A stretch of DNA of 62,980 nucleotides from Prevotellaceae bacterium (GTDB lineage Bacteria; Bacteroidota; Bacteroidia; Bacteroidales; Muribaculaceae). The position numbers were made by a program, and so were the translations under genes. The notes under the pieces were generated by a model that was not told where the DNA came from, did not search any database, and worked only from the letters and a program-made list of their open reading frames with translations. Where the stretch lies: NCBI GenBank assembly GCA_021772015.1, contig JAETNS010000014.1, positions 1-62,980 on the forward strand. Reading direction: 5' to 3'. Positions 35,678 to 45,576 of this stretch are shown here, in pieces. Numbering within the stretch: the stretch's first letter is position 1; every line of letters begins with the position of its first letter.

Positions 35678-38431
35678 TCAGCGGACGGCAACCTTGACGT
35701 TGTTGACCAGGTAGATTCCGGCGGGGAGGGGGAAGTCGGCGGTGATCTCCACCGTGTGGTCATAGATGACACGACCTTCGATCGAGCAGACACGGACCTC
35801 AACAGGCGCGGAGGCGATCACCTTCGCGCGGCCTTCAAGGCCGATCACCTTAAAAGGGACGGCAGCCTCCTCCGGGGAGACAACCTCTATGCCGGAGGTT
35901 ATACCTGTGGAGACAGTAGCCTCGGTCATTGACTGCGCGTGGTTCTTGTCAAGATCGGAAGCCCCATCGAAGGGGAGATACATCTCAAGGCTTGACTTGA
36001 TCATCGTACCCTCATTAAGCGCCTTCACCTCATCGGCGTTGAGGGCGGAGCGATAGAACATCACCTCTCCGAGATCGAGCTTTTTGTCTGACGCGGGGGC
36101 GACAGTCACTTTTTCGGGAGCAACCTTTTCCGACAGTTCGCCAAGGAGGCGGTCGCCGGCAAAGAGCAATGTGCGTCCCTGGGCATGGTAATGGGAAAGA
36201 GTGACAGTCACGGGAGTCTTGTGAGCTTCCTCCCCGGCAACCGCCGCCGGCTCATCGACTGTCCCGGAGATTGTCTCCCCACCGACAGAGGTATAGGTCA
36301 AGATTTTACCCGACATTGAGAGAGAAGCGTCGCCGTTGGCCGTAGCTATCGATGCGAAATCACCTTCGGGGATATCATTGAAGCTGACAACCAATGCAAA
36401 AGGATGTACGACATCTTCCGGAGTAAACTCGACTTTACCCTCCTTTTCAATAATGACGGAATTGCCGGTCATCCTGACAGGCTGCGGTTTTCCGGCCTTC
36501 AGCGCGTCAAAGAGTGAAGGAGGAATGGCATGGAAGAACTCGGCATGGCCGTCGGTATTGGGGTGATATATGTCATCACCGTTCTGGAAGCCGTCGGCCC
36601 AGTTGCCACGGCCATTGTCGATCGCCCCGAGAAGATTCACCGAGGGGACATCCCAGCTGTTGATCTGCAGATTCATGCGGCGCACATATTCATAATCAGA
36701 GTCGCCGAAGTCGCCTCGGGTGTAGTTGTTCATCACCACCGGGATCTTGCCATCCTCGCGGGCTTTGGAGATTAGCAGCTGCATGTTGCGGCTGAACTGG
36801 TCGTATACCGCCTGCTGATCGGCAGCCCCGTGGATCCCCTCGTTGCCGAGAGACACCCCGAAGATGACATACCGGCCGAAGTCATGAATCAAGTCATTGT
36901 AGCGGTCAAGCAGGTTGACCGTCGAATTGCCGTTTACGGAAATCCCGGAGGTGTGGAGAGGATATTCCGACAGGCCGTCGGCATGGCGCGACTCCAGAAG
37001 CTGACCGTACATGTAGGCATACCCGTGGTTGTCGGCCGCTCCCTGGCCGTTGGCAACCGATGATCCCATCACCGAGACACGGTTCTCATTGATACCGTCG
37101 GGAGACTCTATGTAATAGACGAAATCATTGAAGTCAAGGGTAACGGTGTATGTCCCGTGGTTGATACGGATGTCATCGAGCGCGAAACCGTCTGAGGCGA
37201 AACCAACCGACCTCTCCGATCCTTTTACACGCTTCATCTGCCAATCCCAGGTCTTGTTCATCACGAAGATGAAACGCTCCGGATCGCTGACCGTCGACAC
37301 TTTGCTCATCTCAACAGTCGAACGCCAGACTCCGTCGCCCTGATATTCGATCTCCGGGTTGTTGCTGAAACCCCAACCGCCGGGGACAACGCTTCCCACA
37401 AGAGTCCAGGAGGTTATCGGCACAATCTGCATTGTCTGGCTTGAGAAATCGACCCTGACCATCGAAAGCTGTTCGGACTCGACAACGTATGACTCCTCAG
37501 AGTCAGGCGACAGTTTGCCGTCAGAGTCAACACCCCATTCAAGCGGAGCATCCTTTGCCGACATCCCCTCAAAACGGAAGCTGCCCGGTCGGAGCATAGT
37601 GAAACACTCGAACACTCCGTTGTTCTTACCATCGGGGGAAATCATATGCATGGCGACCGACTCGCCGTTCTCGGCGGCAGTCCCCACCAACGAGGCCGAG
37701 ACGACCACGGGTGCGCCTTCAGGTCGCCGGCCGCCAACCATCTCCTCTATTTTCAAGGCATTGAGGGCGATATATGCCCCGGTCTTGCGCGAGACGGTGA
37801 AGAGGATGTTACCCTCGTCATCGGGATATACAAGCTCCGATACGAGTATGTTGGCGATATTCTGGTTGATCCCGTCACCGCCAAGATTGGTTCCCGCAAG
37901 CTGCAGTTCGCCGGAAAACTTGTTTATCCCCTCCATGCGGTATACGCCGGTACGGGTGTCACCGGCTTTGCGCGAGGCAAAGACATGGAATCTGTAGCCT
38001 TTCTGCGGATCCAGACCCGAGATCGTGAAATTGCTGTTGTCCTCCGAAGACTCTATGAAGAAATAATCTTCAGTGGCGGAGGCCACCGCCATGTCACCCA
38101 GCAGGTCGGCATCAGGGTTCAGAAGGCCACCTCCCCCCGATTTTCCATTGGTCGAGAAGCGGGAATTGAGAATGATCTTGAAGCCGGTCTCCGCGTTATC
38201 GGAATTGACCAGCCCCTCATAGACAGTGCCTTTGGAGGCATACTTGTTGCCGGAGGTGTTGTTGGTGATGTTGTTCCAGTAATGGCCGTTCGCGTCAGCC
38301 CCTTCGGTGATTGTTCCCTGCGAAGGGGTCACAGTACCGAAATCAAAATAAAGGGTCTGTGACAGCTCCTGAGCGAAGCCACCGCAGACCACTCCTCCTG
38401 CAAGCAGGACAGTCATCAGTAGTTTTTTCAT
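35678..38431 (-). CDS. Secreted SGNH/GDSL-type hydrolase with LamG-like and T9SS sorting domains
   Basis: 917 residues with signal peptide MKKLLMTVLLAGGVVCGGFAQ. A beta-rich N-terminal half (to about 440) is followed by an SGNH hydrolase domain. Its nucleophile block is VSVMGSSVANGQG near residue 450 (the Ser in GSS), with ISVNGNS, FGVSLGNEG and the catalytic HPNTDGH near 623. Members remove acyl groups from glycans or lipids. A LamG/concanavalin-like module covers about 650-860 and a sorting domain (VCSIEGRVI ... LPAGIYLVNNVKVAVR) ends the protein. It follows two secreted carbohydrate-related genes on the same strand. Confidence 0.8.
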   Translation of the reverse strand: MKKLLMTVLLAGGVVCGGFAQELSQTLYFDFGTVTPSQGTITEGADANGHYWNNITNNTSGNKYASKGTVYEGLVNSDNAETGFKIILNSRFSTNGKSGGGGLLNPDADLLGDMAVASATEDYFFIESSEDNSNFTISGLDPQKGYRFHVFASRKAGDTRTGVYRMEGINKFSGELQLAGTNLGGDGINQNIANILVSELVYPDDEGNILFTVSRKTGAYIALNALKIEEMVGGRRPEGAPVVVSASLVGTAAENGESVAMHMISPDGKNNGVFECFTMLRPGSFRFEGMSAKDAPLEWGVDSDGKLSPDSEESYVVESEQLSMVRVDFSSQTMQIVPITSWTLVGSVVPGGWGFSNNPEIEYQGDGVWRSTVEMSKVSTVSDPERFIFVMNKTWDWQMKRVKGSERSVGFASDGFALDDIRINHGTYTVTLDFNDFVYYIESPDGINENRVSVMGSSVANGQGAADNHGYAYMYGQLLESRHADGLSEYPLHTSGISVNGNSTVNLLDRYNDLIHDFGRYVIFGVSLGNEGIHGAADQQAVYDQFSRNMQLLISKAREDGKIPVVMNNYTRGDFGDSDYEYVRRMNLQINSWDVPSVNLLGAIDNGRGNWADGFQNGDDIYHPNTDGHAEFFHAIPPSLFDALKAGKPQPVRMTGNSVIIEKEGKVEFTPEDVVHPFALVVSFNDIPEGDFASIATANGDASLSMSGKILTYTSVGGETISGTVDEPAAVAGEEAHKTPVTVTLSHYHAQGRTLLFAGDRLLGELSEKVAPEKVTVAPASDKKLDLGEVMFYRSALNADEVKALNEGTMIKSSLEMYLPFDGASDLDKNHAQSMTEATVSTGITSGIEVVSPEEAAVPFKVIGLEGRAKVIASAPVEVRVCSIEGRVIYDHTVEITADFPLPAGIYLVNNVKVAVR

Positions 38432-38511
38432 GATTTTAATTTAGATTTGTCAGTCAGTATTTCTTATTGTGCTTATTTAAATCGGCAGACAAACATAGAG
38501 ATTCAAAGATT

Positions 38512-38622
38512 AAAAAATGGGCGGGAGGCAGGAAATCCCCTTGGATCGGCTGACCTGTCGGGGAGACCCATAAAAACCTGCTCCCCGCCCATGACCGGTT
38601 GCCTGTCTCCACAGGGCCGGTC
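38512..38622 (-). terminator. Structured intercistronic RNA ending in a terminator
   Basis: Read on the minus strand there is first a hairpin, GACCGG/CCGGTC with inner CCTGT/ACAGG (38622-38593). A long-range stem follows, ATGGGCGGGGAGCAGG with CCTGCCTCCCGCCCAT (38592-38577 with 38532-38517, one-position mismatch), closed by six Ts. The ~44-nt loop has its own CCCC/GGGG pairing. It lies 39 bp after the stop of the 38662 gene and about 80 bp before the SGNH gene. It matches no riboswitch I recognise. Confidence 0.6.
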
Positions 38623-38661
38623 AAACCTAACTAATCTCTAAATTATCTCTTACTTAATTTC

Positions 38662-41600
38662 TCAGAAGATACGGATTTTCTCCGTCTTGTTTCCCTGACG
38701 GCGGAGATACACGCCGTTGGACGGATTCTCGACTTTTATGCCCTGGAGGTTGAAATACTCCACCGGAGCGTCATCGTTATCGAAGGACACACTCTCCACT
38801 CCGGAGACTTTCGCCTCATCGAACAAAGAGGTCGCATAGGCATGGTCGGTCAGTTCATCCCCGTGGGAGGCAACGAACTTTGAATTGAATCCTTCGGGAA
38901 GTTCGGCATAGCTCATCGCCGCCCTCATTGAGTTTCTATATACACCCGATGCGGGAACCGCGTAATTATAGACGGCGCGGGCACGGTAGCCGATAGTGAC
39001 AGTCTTCTTTCCATTGATATCCTCACCTTGGTTGAGAGGTGTGGCCTCCGTGATGGTCGCCGAAGGGAAAGTATATGTCATCATCTCGCCGGAATTCTCC
39101 ACCTTTGAAGCATCGTGACGTATCCGGTCGGAGTCACCGTCGGTGAGCTTTCCGGGAGCGGACGGCATATGACCCTCCTTGTCGGAGACACCGGTCAGGT
39201 CATACTGCCAGACCTCATAATGACGGGGATAGTCGGTATTGTCGGTGCTCCATGAGAGAGCGGAGGTGTATGTCGTTCCCCAGGCATATTCCACGGGCAG
39301 TTCGGGATGGGCGCTGAAATTCTCAAGAGCAGGGACAACATACTCCAGGTTGGTCTCGGCGACCGCACTTTTCACATAGGCCGCCGCGCCGTCGCCGCTA
39401 TCGGATACAGGGATATAGCGGGCTGTTCCCCTGACGGAGGCTACACGGTCCGGATTCACGAAATATTTGCCAAGTTCCACCTCCACGGCTGTCTCGCCGG
39501 GAGCATAGAATGCCTCTATGTCGGGAAGGACAACACCCTGGGGCAGAGTAGAGAAGGTCATATTTTCGGTGGCGTTGACGCTGCCGTCCTCTCCGAGGAA
39601 ATCAAGGGTGTAGTCTATCGTGTAGCCGTTGCGCCATACCATGATGGTCGACAGATCAGCCACGGGATATATCAGATTGTCATTCAGGTCATGCCCCTCG
39701 GCGGTCACCGGACTGTAGTCCATCTCGGGATGGGAAAGAAGGGATATGTCGTCAGACATTATCTGTAAACGCACCTGGTCGGGATTGGTGGCCAGAACTA
39801 CCTTGTAATACTCGGCGTTTGGCCGTTGCACATTCAGGGAGCGGTCTTTGGAGAAATATCCCGAATAATAGTTGCTCCACTTGTTGGCCCGCAGCTCGTC
39901 ATCGCTGCCGGGAGCGCTCCAACGCTGTGAGCCGGTCACACTGACAAACTCAAGGGCCTGCTTGTTGCCCGGCCAGAGTTTCAGGGCCGGACTTTCGAGC
40001 ACATAATTGAGGTCGTTGTTGTCGAAACGGATGTCAGACAGGTAGAGATGATAGTAGCGGTCTGACGGGGAGAGGCCGGGATCATTGTAAGCACTTCCTG
40101 TCATCGGTTTGAATTCCTTAAGCTCGGTGTCGGAATACACCAAGGTCGATCCGTCGCCGGCGGCATTGTCGAACTCCTCGGAATTCTCTTTGACCACCGC
40201 GTCTTTCACACGCAGCAGGATCGGAGAACTCTTCTCGGCGAGGGCCAGAGCGCGGGCGGAAGGATCGGCAGGCGCGTCGGCGGGTGGAGGGGTGGTATGG
40301 ACATAGAGGTAGTCGAGGTTGCTGTAACGCTCCCCTTCGGTGTAGACCGAGAACACCCGGCCTATGATCTTGAAGAGGGTTATACCATAGATAGTAATCT
40401 CATCCTGGCCTTCGGGAAGATTGAAGGAAAGATCGACACGCGACGGCAGCTCGGGGACCGCCTTGAAATGTCTTCCGAGATATTCGCGCGGACCGTTCTC
40501 GTCAAGAAGATTGGGGTTGGCACACCACCAGTTGTCGGGATAAATGTACTGCGCCCCGCTATATGGATTGGATATATCATAGCCGGTATGGTCGATGATG
40601 TTGAACTGGTCATGCTTGTTCTGCTCCCACGCCGCCCGGTGGATTGTAACGCCGCCCGGAAACTCCAGATAGTAAAGGTTGGTCGATGACTGGCCATCCC
40701 TCCCCTTGACGGGAGTGAACTCGTAATATTTGATCGTGCCCTCCGTATGGGTAGGCTTGATGTTGTCATTGTTGTAAAGTGACGACCAGCTCGCGTCATT
40801 GTTGGCCCATACCTTCAGCTGAGGAGCGGCGTTGTGAGCCTCATATCCTTCAGGCACCTCCCCGCCATGAGACAGGTAGAGAGCGTATTGGTCGTAATCA
40901 CGACCGGAAACCATCAGTATTATACGGTCGAATGTCAGTCCTTCGGCAAAACGGCTCTCGCTGCCTGAGGAAACGAGCGTGTTGACCGCTTTCATGTCGA
41001 AAGCGGCGTTGGCCGGACGACCGTTTACGTTGAGTCTGAATCTTTCAGCCTCGGCGGTCGTTATGTCGCGTCCGAGATTTATCACATAGCCCCATTCGGC
41101 AGAGCTGTGGCGCACGAACTGCACTTCTATCTCCCCTTGGCGCGTACGGCGCAAGGACTCATAGACAGATCCGTCAGACAGGGTAAGGGAATAGAGGTCG
41201 GAGTTGAGAGGACGCTGTTCGGGAGCATCATAGCCGACATCTCCTGTCGAGGAGAAAAGCAAGTCTACAGGAACTTCCTCCGAGCCTGTCGCCGACAGGT
41301 CGTAACGCAGATAGATCGCCTTCACTTTCATTCCTACCTCCATACGGGAGTTGTCACACCAGAATTCCTTTTTCAAGGGGACGAACACATCGGAGGTATG
41401 CACATCAAAATAATATGTGTCAAGATTACCGCCGTTACCGATAGCCGAGGTCTCACGCCTCCAGACACCATCCTCTCCACGTGTAATAAAGTCATAGGAA
41501 GCACGGCCTCCTACCCAGCACTGGCTGACGTAGGTTATGGGATCATTGTTGGCCGACACGTCGATCTTGTAGTAGAGGTAGTTATCGCGTCTGCCGACAA

Positions 41601-42456
41601 ACTCAAAACCAACGTCATTTGCCTGCTCGTTTTCGCCGCGCAAAGCCTCGTTGATCGGGCCTTCCCAGAAACTCATCCTGAAATCGGTGTCCTCAGCCTT
41701 GTAGTCATCACCGGGAGATAGTGTGACGGTCTTTTCAGGGAATTTGACCGTCACGTCGTAAACACCACGGCTGACGCGGAAACCGTTCTCGGCCCCGCTG
41801 TTCACAAAGCTGATGAGATTTCCAGCTTTCCCGTCATTGACATCCTCATTCTCCTTGGAAGCCACCCAGCGGGTCGACCAGTCGCGAGACGTGAGGAAAT
41901 GGAAAGTCGCGTACTTCTCATTTGGATACTGGTTATGCCACATGACGACATTCTTAAGCGTGTATGTGCCTGTGGCGGTCTCCTCCATCTCCAATGCCGC
42001 ATTCGGATTCCACGGATTGTCAAGTGTCTGCCCTACAAGATAAAGTCTGACACGTGAAAGGGTTACGGTCATCGTCTCAAGATCGACATCCATGTCATAT
42101 ACTCCGCGACGAGCCATAAAGTTGTTCTCGGCCACACCTTCCGCGAGGGTAACAAGGTTTCCGGCAGTGCCGCCATTCACATCCTCATCCTTCACAGATG
42201 CGACATATCGGGTACTTTCCCAATTTTTCTCTGTCAGGAACTGGAAGTAGACGTTCTCATCATCATTGTCATTCCACAATATGACATTCTTAAGGGAGTA
42301 TTTCCCGTCAGCGGTCTTCTCGAATTCCGGGGGATTAACCTCATCCCACTGGTGGTTGTGAATATTTCCCACAAGATATAGGCTGGCGGTATTCTGGGCG
42401 TAAGCCGTAGAAAAAGCCAGTGAAAGGAATGCCAGGATCAGGTAGAAATGTTTCAT
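38662..42456 (-). CDS. Large secreted protein with SusE/F-like repeats and short T9SS sorting domain
   Basis: 1264 residues with signal peptide MKHFYLILAFLSLAFSTAYA. Two tandem ~110-residue repeats start LYLVGNIHNHQW and LYLVGQTLDNPWNPN. They resemble the outer starch-binding modules of SusE/SusF-type proteins and recur with GAENGF.VSRGVYDV-like ends. The long central part has no motif I can name. The C-terminus YFNLQGIKVENPSNGVYL is a short-type sorting domain. The protein is 38 bp downstream of the GH30 gene, so binding of the glycan attacked by GH30 is a reasonable inference. Confidence 0.75.
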   Translation of the reverse strand: MKHFYLILAFLSLAFSTAYAQNTASLYLVGNIHNHQWDEVNPPEFEKTADGKYSLKNVILWNDNDDENVYFQFLTEKNWESTRYVASVKDEDVNGGTAGNLVTLAEGVAENNFMARRGVYDMDVDLETMTVTLSRVRLYLVGQTLDNPWNPNAALEMEETATGTYTLKNVVMWHNQYPNEKYATFHFLTSRDWSTRWVASKENEDVNDGKAGNLISFVNSGAENGFRVSRGVYDVTVKFPEKTVTLSPGDDYKAEDTDFRMSFWEGPINEALRGENEQANDVGFEFVGRRDNYLYYKIDVSANNDPITYVSQCWVGGRASYDFITRGEDGVWRRETSAIGNGGNLDTYYFDVHTSDVFVPLKKEFWCDNSRMEVGMKVKAIYLRYDLSATGSEEVPVDLLFSSTGDVGYDAPEQRPLNSDLYSLTLSDGSVYESLRRTRQGEIEVQFVRHSSAEWGYVINLGRDITTAEAERFRLNVNGRPANAAFDMKAVNTLVSSGSESRFAEGLTFDRIILMVSGRDYDQYALYLSHGGEVPEGYEAHNAAPQLKVWANNDASWSSLYNNDNIKPTHTEGTIKYYEFTPVKGRDGQSSTNLYYLEFPGGVTIHRAAWEQNKHDQFNIIDHTGYDISNPYSGAQYIYPDNWWCANPNLLDENGPREYLGRHFKAVPELPSRVDLSFNLPEGQDEITIYGITLFKIIGRVFSVYTEGERYSNLDYLYVHTTPPPADAPADPSARALALAEKSSPILLRVKDAVVKENSEEFDNAAGDGSTLVYSDTELKEFKPMTGSAYNDPGLSPSDRYYHLYLSDIRFDNNDLNYVLESPALKLWPGNKQALEFVSVTGSQRWSAPGSDDELRANKWSNYYSGYFSKDRSLNVQRPNAEYYKVVLATNPDQVRLQIMSDDISLLSHPEMDYSPVTAEGHDLNDNLIYPVADLSTIMVWRNGYTIDYTLDFLGEDGSVNATENMTFSTLPQGVVLPDIEAFYAPGETAVEVELGKYFVNPDRVASVRGTARYIPVSDSGDGAAAYVKSAVAETNLEYVVPALENFSAHPELPVEYAWGTTYTSALSWSTDNTDYPRHYEVWQYDLTGVSDKEGHMPSAPGKLTDGDSDRIRHDASKVENSGEMMTYTFPSATITEATPLNQGEDINGKKTVTIGYRARAVYNYAVPASGVYRNSMRAAMSYAELPEGFNSKFVASHGDELTDHAYATSLFDEAKVSGVESVSFDNDDAPVEYFNLQGIKVENPSNGVYLRRQGNKTEKIRIF

Positions 42457-42494
42457 GTAAAGTTATTGTTAGGTTGTTTGATTGTCAGGTTTAT

Positions 42495-44144
42495 TCAGTA
42501 TTTGATTTTGTCACCGGAGGATGTGACATAAATCTCTCCCGGACAAGGATCTGTCACACGCCGCCCATTGAGATCATGAAAAATCCCATTCACGTCACGG
42601 CCATTGTCATCCGCCACCTCGATATTTGATACTGCCGATGTCGGGAAATCCATCCGGGCCGAAACCACCCCCTTGCGTGGCACTTTCATCAGGTATGTGT
42701 TACCGTTGGAATGGACTTTCACGTCGAGGTCTGTGTCGCCTTGATTGGAAAGCAGTATCGCCGTGGTGTTGTCGGGATTGAGGAAAGCGGCATAGCTGAG
42801 ATTGTTGGCCCACCACCCCTCGGTGTCGATACGTTTTGCTCCGGGCTTCACAGCGTCGGAGGCATGAGCCATTATGTAATAATGGGAATTCAGGGTATAG
42901 TCAGATGGATCCGACGCGTTGAGGTCGACAGCCCCGTAGCAGGTAGAGCATCCTTTCGGACGATAGGGAGACTTGTTTGTGTCGAGCATGAAGTTCCATA
43001 CCAGCGATGCCTTGAAACGGTTGAGGAGGGTCGAGATCACCAGTTCGTCCATCTCATATGACAACCGCGCCCATAGGTTTCGCCCGTCGTTCCACTCCCC
43101 TATCGATGCCTCCGAGAAGATCAGCTCCTTGTCCTGACGGTCTCCCCAGATTACATCCTCCTTGATGTCGTCGAGTTTGCCGCCGTAGTTGTGGTAGCAT
43201 GCACCGGCCACAAGCTCCTCACCCTCGAATCCGGAGCCCATTCTCTGATATATCTTCAACGGATATTGCTCCTGACCGAGTCCTTTGCTCGCGTCATAGT
43301 CATAATTATGGTCATAGACGTAAATCCTCGTTTTCAACCCGGCGCGTTTCAGGGCCGGGGCAAGTCCTTGGCTTACAAAGTCGGCCATATCGGTCCAGGG
43401 CATGTAACATGAGGCGGAGTTGTCCCAGTTGAGAGGCTCGTTCTGTGGAGAAATGGCGTATATCGTTATTCCGTTCCCCTCCATCGCCTTGACGAACTTC
43501 ACGAAATATTCTCCGTAGACAGAGTAATATTTGGGGCGCAGACGGCCACCCGTCCAGTCTCCCGTGGAGTCCCCATCGGGGCTTTCTCCTCTCTCCTCAT
43601 GGTATTTCATCCAGCGGGGAGGGGTCCAGGGGGCGGCGATTATCTTTAATGAAGGATTAAATTCGAGAATCTCCTTCAATATCGGAATCACATAGCGGAT
43701 CTCGTCGGAGTGGAGCGAGAAATGGCGCAGATGGTCGGAAGAGTCGTGATTGTCGCAAAGAGTGTACTCGTCGCTCGAGAAGTCATTGCAACCCACCGAG
43801 ATCCTCACATAAGAGACTCCGTGACCGTCAGTCGGGGAGAAAGTCTTACGTAAAAGATCTTTCCTTACATTCTCCGGCATTTTCAACAGATTGTAACATG
43901 AGGCATAGGTAATGGCATAGCCGAATCCATCGATCTCCTGGTTGGTCCGGGATGGTCGCAATATGATCGCGTCGTCTGTCGAATTGCCGTAGGCCTTCAT
44001 GGTGGTGGCTTCAAGCGACTGTGTCCTGTCGCCGGAAGTAGTAAGCACCCGCGCGTATTGCGCGGACAATACAAAGCCGCCTCCCCACATAATGAGGAGG
44101 GCGGCTGATAATCGTGACAAAAAGATTTGCAAGGTCAGGTTCAT
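42495..44144 (-). CDS. Secreted GH30-family glycoside hydrolase
   Basis: 549 residues from ATG 44144, which gives the signal peptide MNLTLQIFLSRLSAALLIMW; the frame is open to 44270 but upstream of 44144 it crosses the promoter. GH30 retaining enzyme: the acid/base Glu is E236 in SPQNEPLNWD and the nucleophile E345 in FSEASIGEW. GFGYAITYASCYNLL and WTPPRWMKYH are also typical of the glucosylceramidase/endo-beta-1,6-glucanase branch. Substrate is not certain. The tail FHDLNGRRVTDPCPGEIYV is a short T9SS-like sorting domain. It is the first gene of a probable operon with the SusE/F-like protein and perhaps the SGNH hydrolase. Confidence 0.9.
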   Translation of the reverse strand: MNLTLQIFLSRLSAALLIMWGGGFVLSAQYARVLTTSGDRTQSLEATTMKAYGNSTDDAIILRPSRTNQEIDGFGYAITYASCYNLLKMPENVRKDLLRKTFSPTDGHGVSYVRISVGCNDFSSDEYTLCDNHDSSDHLRHFSLHSDEIRYVIPILKEILEFNPSLKIIAAPWTPPRWMKYHEERGESPDGDSTGDWTGGRLRPKYYSVYGEYFVKFVKAMEGNGITIYAISPQNEPLNWDNSASCYMPWTDMADFVSQGLAPALKRAGLKTRIYVYDHNYDYDASKGLGQEQYPLKIYQRMGSGFEGEELVAGACYHNYGGKLDDIKEDVIWGDRQDKELIFSEASIGEWNDGRNLWARLSYEMDELVISTLLNRFKASLVWNFMLDTNKSPYRPKGCSTCYGAVDLNASDPSDYTLNSHYYIMAHASDAVKPGAKRIDTEGWWANNLSYAAFLNPDNTTAILLSNQGDTDLDVKVHSNGNTYLMKVPRKGVVSARMDFPTSAVSNIEVADDNGRDVNGIFHDLNGRRVTDPCPGEIYVTSSGDKIKY

Positions 44145-44197
44145 GATTAGTTTTAAGGGCAAGAATATAACGCCATTTCCCGGCGTGAAAACATTTG

Positions 44198-44229
44198 CAA
44201 AATTATCCCTCATATAGGCTGATTGCAAT
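44198..44229 (-). promoter_or_regulatory. GH30 gene promoter
   Basis: Minus strand: ATTG (44229-44226), 20-bp spacer, TAATTTTG (44205-44198), 54 bp before the start at 44144. It is a near-perfect consensus. Confidence 0.7.
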
Positions 44230-44258
44230 ACCGGGTAAAAAAACAGGTAAATATAACA

Positions 44259-44295
44259 AAGTCCCAACACGCTTTAAAACAGCGTGTTGGGACTT
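44259..44295 (-). terminator. Terminator after the U32 peptidase gene
   Basis: A perfect 15-bp stem AAGTCCCAACACGCT / AGCGTGTTGGGACTT (44259-44273 with 44281-44295) with a 7-nt loop, followed on the minus strand by TTGTTATATTT. The right arm overlaps a separate 22-bp perfect AT-rich palindrome (44291-44312). Confidence 0.8.
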
Positions 44296-44331
44296 ATATT
44301 ATAATATAAGTCGGTAAATATCCGAAATCGG

Positions 44332-45573
44332 TCAATCCAGTGGCCGCCAGAAATAGAGTTTGTCTGACGGGCGGATCTTGGAGGGGACGGCGATAGAGAA
44401 CGACTGCCCCTTACGGACAGTGTCTACAGGCTTGAGATCCACGCGGATCTCGTCGAGGGTAAGGATTATGGTCCCTGTTGTCGGGCCGGTGATGACAACC
44501 TCATCGCCGGGATGAAGCTCTCCGGCCTCCATGTAGAACTCCGCCACTCCGAGTTTTGAAAAATATCTCACCCCTTTCGCACGGTACTCCTTGACGCGCG
44601 TCGCTGACGAGCCGTATTTGCTTGACCATTCGCCGAGACGCTGGCCGAGATAGTAGCCGTCCCAGAATCCCCGGTTGAAGATCTTGGCCAGCTGCTCCTC
44701 CCAGACGGCAATGCGCTCTTCAGTGTACGAACCGTCACAGAGAGCCTGCAACGCCTCGCTATAGCAGCGGACGGCGATATCGACATACTCCGGTCCCCGG
44801 GCACGTCCCTCGATCTTGAACACCCTCACTCCCGCATCGGCCATTTTGTTGAGGAAATGGATCGTACGCAGGTCTTTGGGCGACATTATGTATTTGTTCT
44901 CGATATCGAGCTGGTCACCGGTCTCCCGGTCGGTGACGGTGTAGCCGCGCCGGCAGATCTGGGTGCATGCCCCCCGGTTGGCGGAGGAGTTCATCTGATG
45001 GAGACTCAGGTAGCATTTGCCGGAAACGGCCATGCACAATGCCCCGTGGCAGAACATCTCGATCCTGACAAGCTCTCCATGCGGCCCGCGTATATCGTCA
45101 CGTATTATCACCTCATGAATAGCCCTGACCTGATCGAGATTCAGTTCGCGGGCAAGCACCACCACGTCGGCATAACGGGCGTAATAGCGCAATGTCTCGG
45201 TGTTGGAGACACTCAGCTGGGTAGAGATATGCACCTCAACCCCCTTGGAGCGGGCATACAGTATGGCGGCCATGTCGGAGGCTATGATCGCCGAGATCCC
45301 GGAGACAGCCACCGCGTCGATGATCGACCGCATCTTGGCCATGTCTTCGTCATATATTATGGTGTTGACCGTAAGATATGACTTCACTCCGTTCTCGTCA
45401 CAAATCGCGGCGATGCGCCGCAGGTCGTCGAGGGTGAAGTTGACGCTCGAACGAGAGCGCATGTTCAACCCCTCGACACCGAAATATACCGCGTCGGCTC
45501 CGGCGTTGATCGCCGACCGAAGGCTCTCGTAGCTCCCCACGGGAGCCATTATCTCGAAATCTTTCCTATCCAT
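44332..45573 (-). CDS. U32-family peptidase
   Basis: 413 residues, cytosolic, of the U32 collagenase-like family (now linked to RNA and cofactor hydroxylation in relatives such as RlhA, TrhP and UbiU/V). The N-terminal TIM-barrel (APVGSYESLRSAINAGADAVYFG) is complete. The conserved cysteines lie in MFCHGALCMAVSGKCYLS and GACTQICRRGY and probably bind a metal cluster. A C-terminal beta domain (GDEVVITGPTTG) closes it. True peptidase activity should not be assumed. It starts 3 bp after the secreted endonuclease gene, so the two are co-transcribed. Confidence 0.88.
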   Translation of the reverse strand: MDRKDFEIMAPVGSYESLRSAINAGADAVYFGVEGLNMRSRSSVNFTLDDLRRIAAICDENGVKSYLTVNTIIYDEDMAKMRSIIDAVAVSGISAIIASDMAAILYARSKGVEVHISTQLSVSNTETLRYYARYADVVVLARELNLDQVRAIHEVIIRDDIRGPHGELVRIEMFCHGALCMAVSGKCYLSLHQMNSSANRGACTQICRRGYTVTDRETGDQLDIENKYIMSPKDLRTIHFLNKMADAGVRVFKIEGRARGPEYVDIAVRCYSEALQALCDGSYTEERIAVWEEQLAKIFNRGFWDGYYLGQRLGEWSSKYGSSATRVKEYRAKGVRYFSKLGVAEFYMEAGELHPGDEVVITGPTTGTIILTLDEIRVDLKPVDTVRKGQSFSIAVPSKIRPSDKLYFWRPLD

Positions 45574-45576
45574 TAT

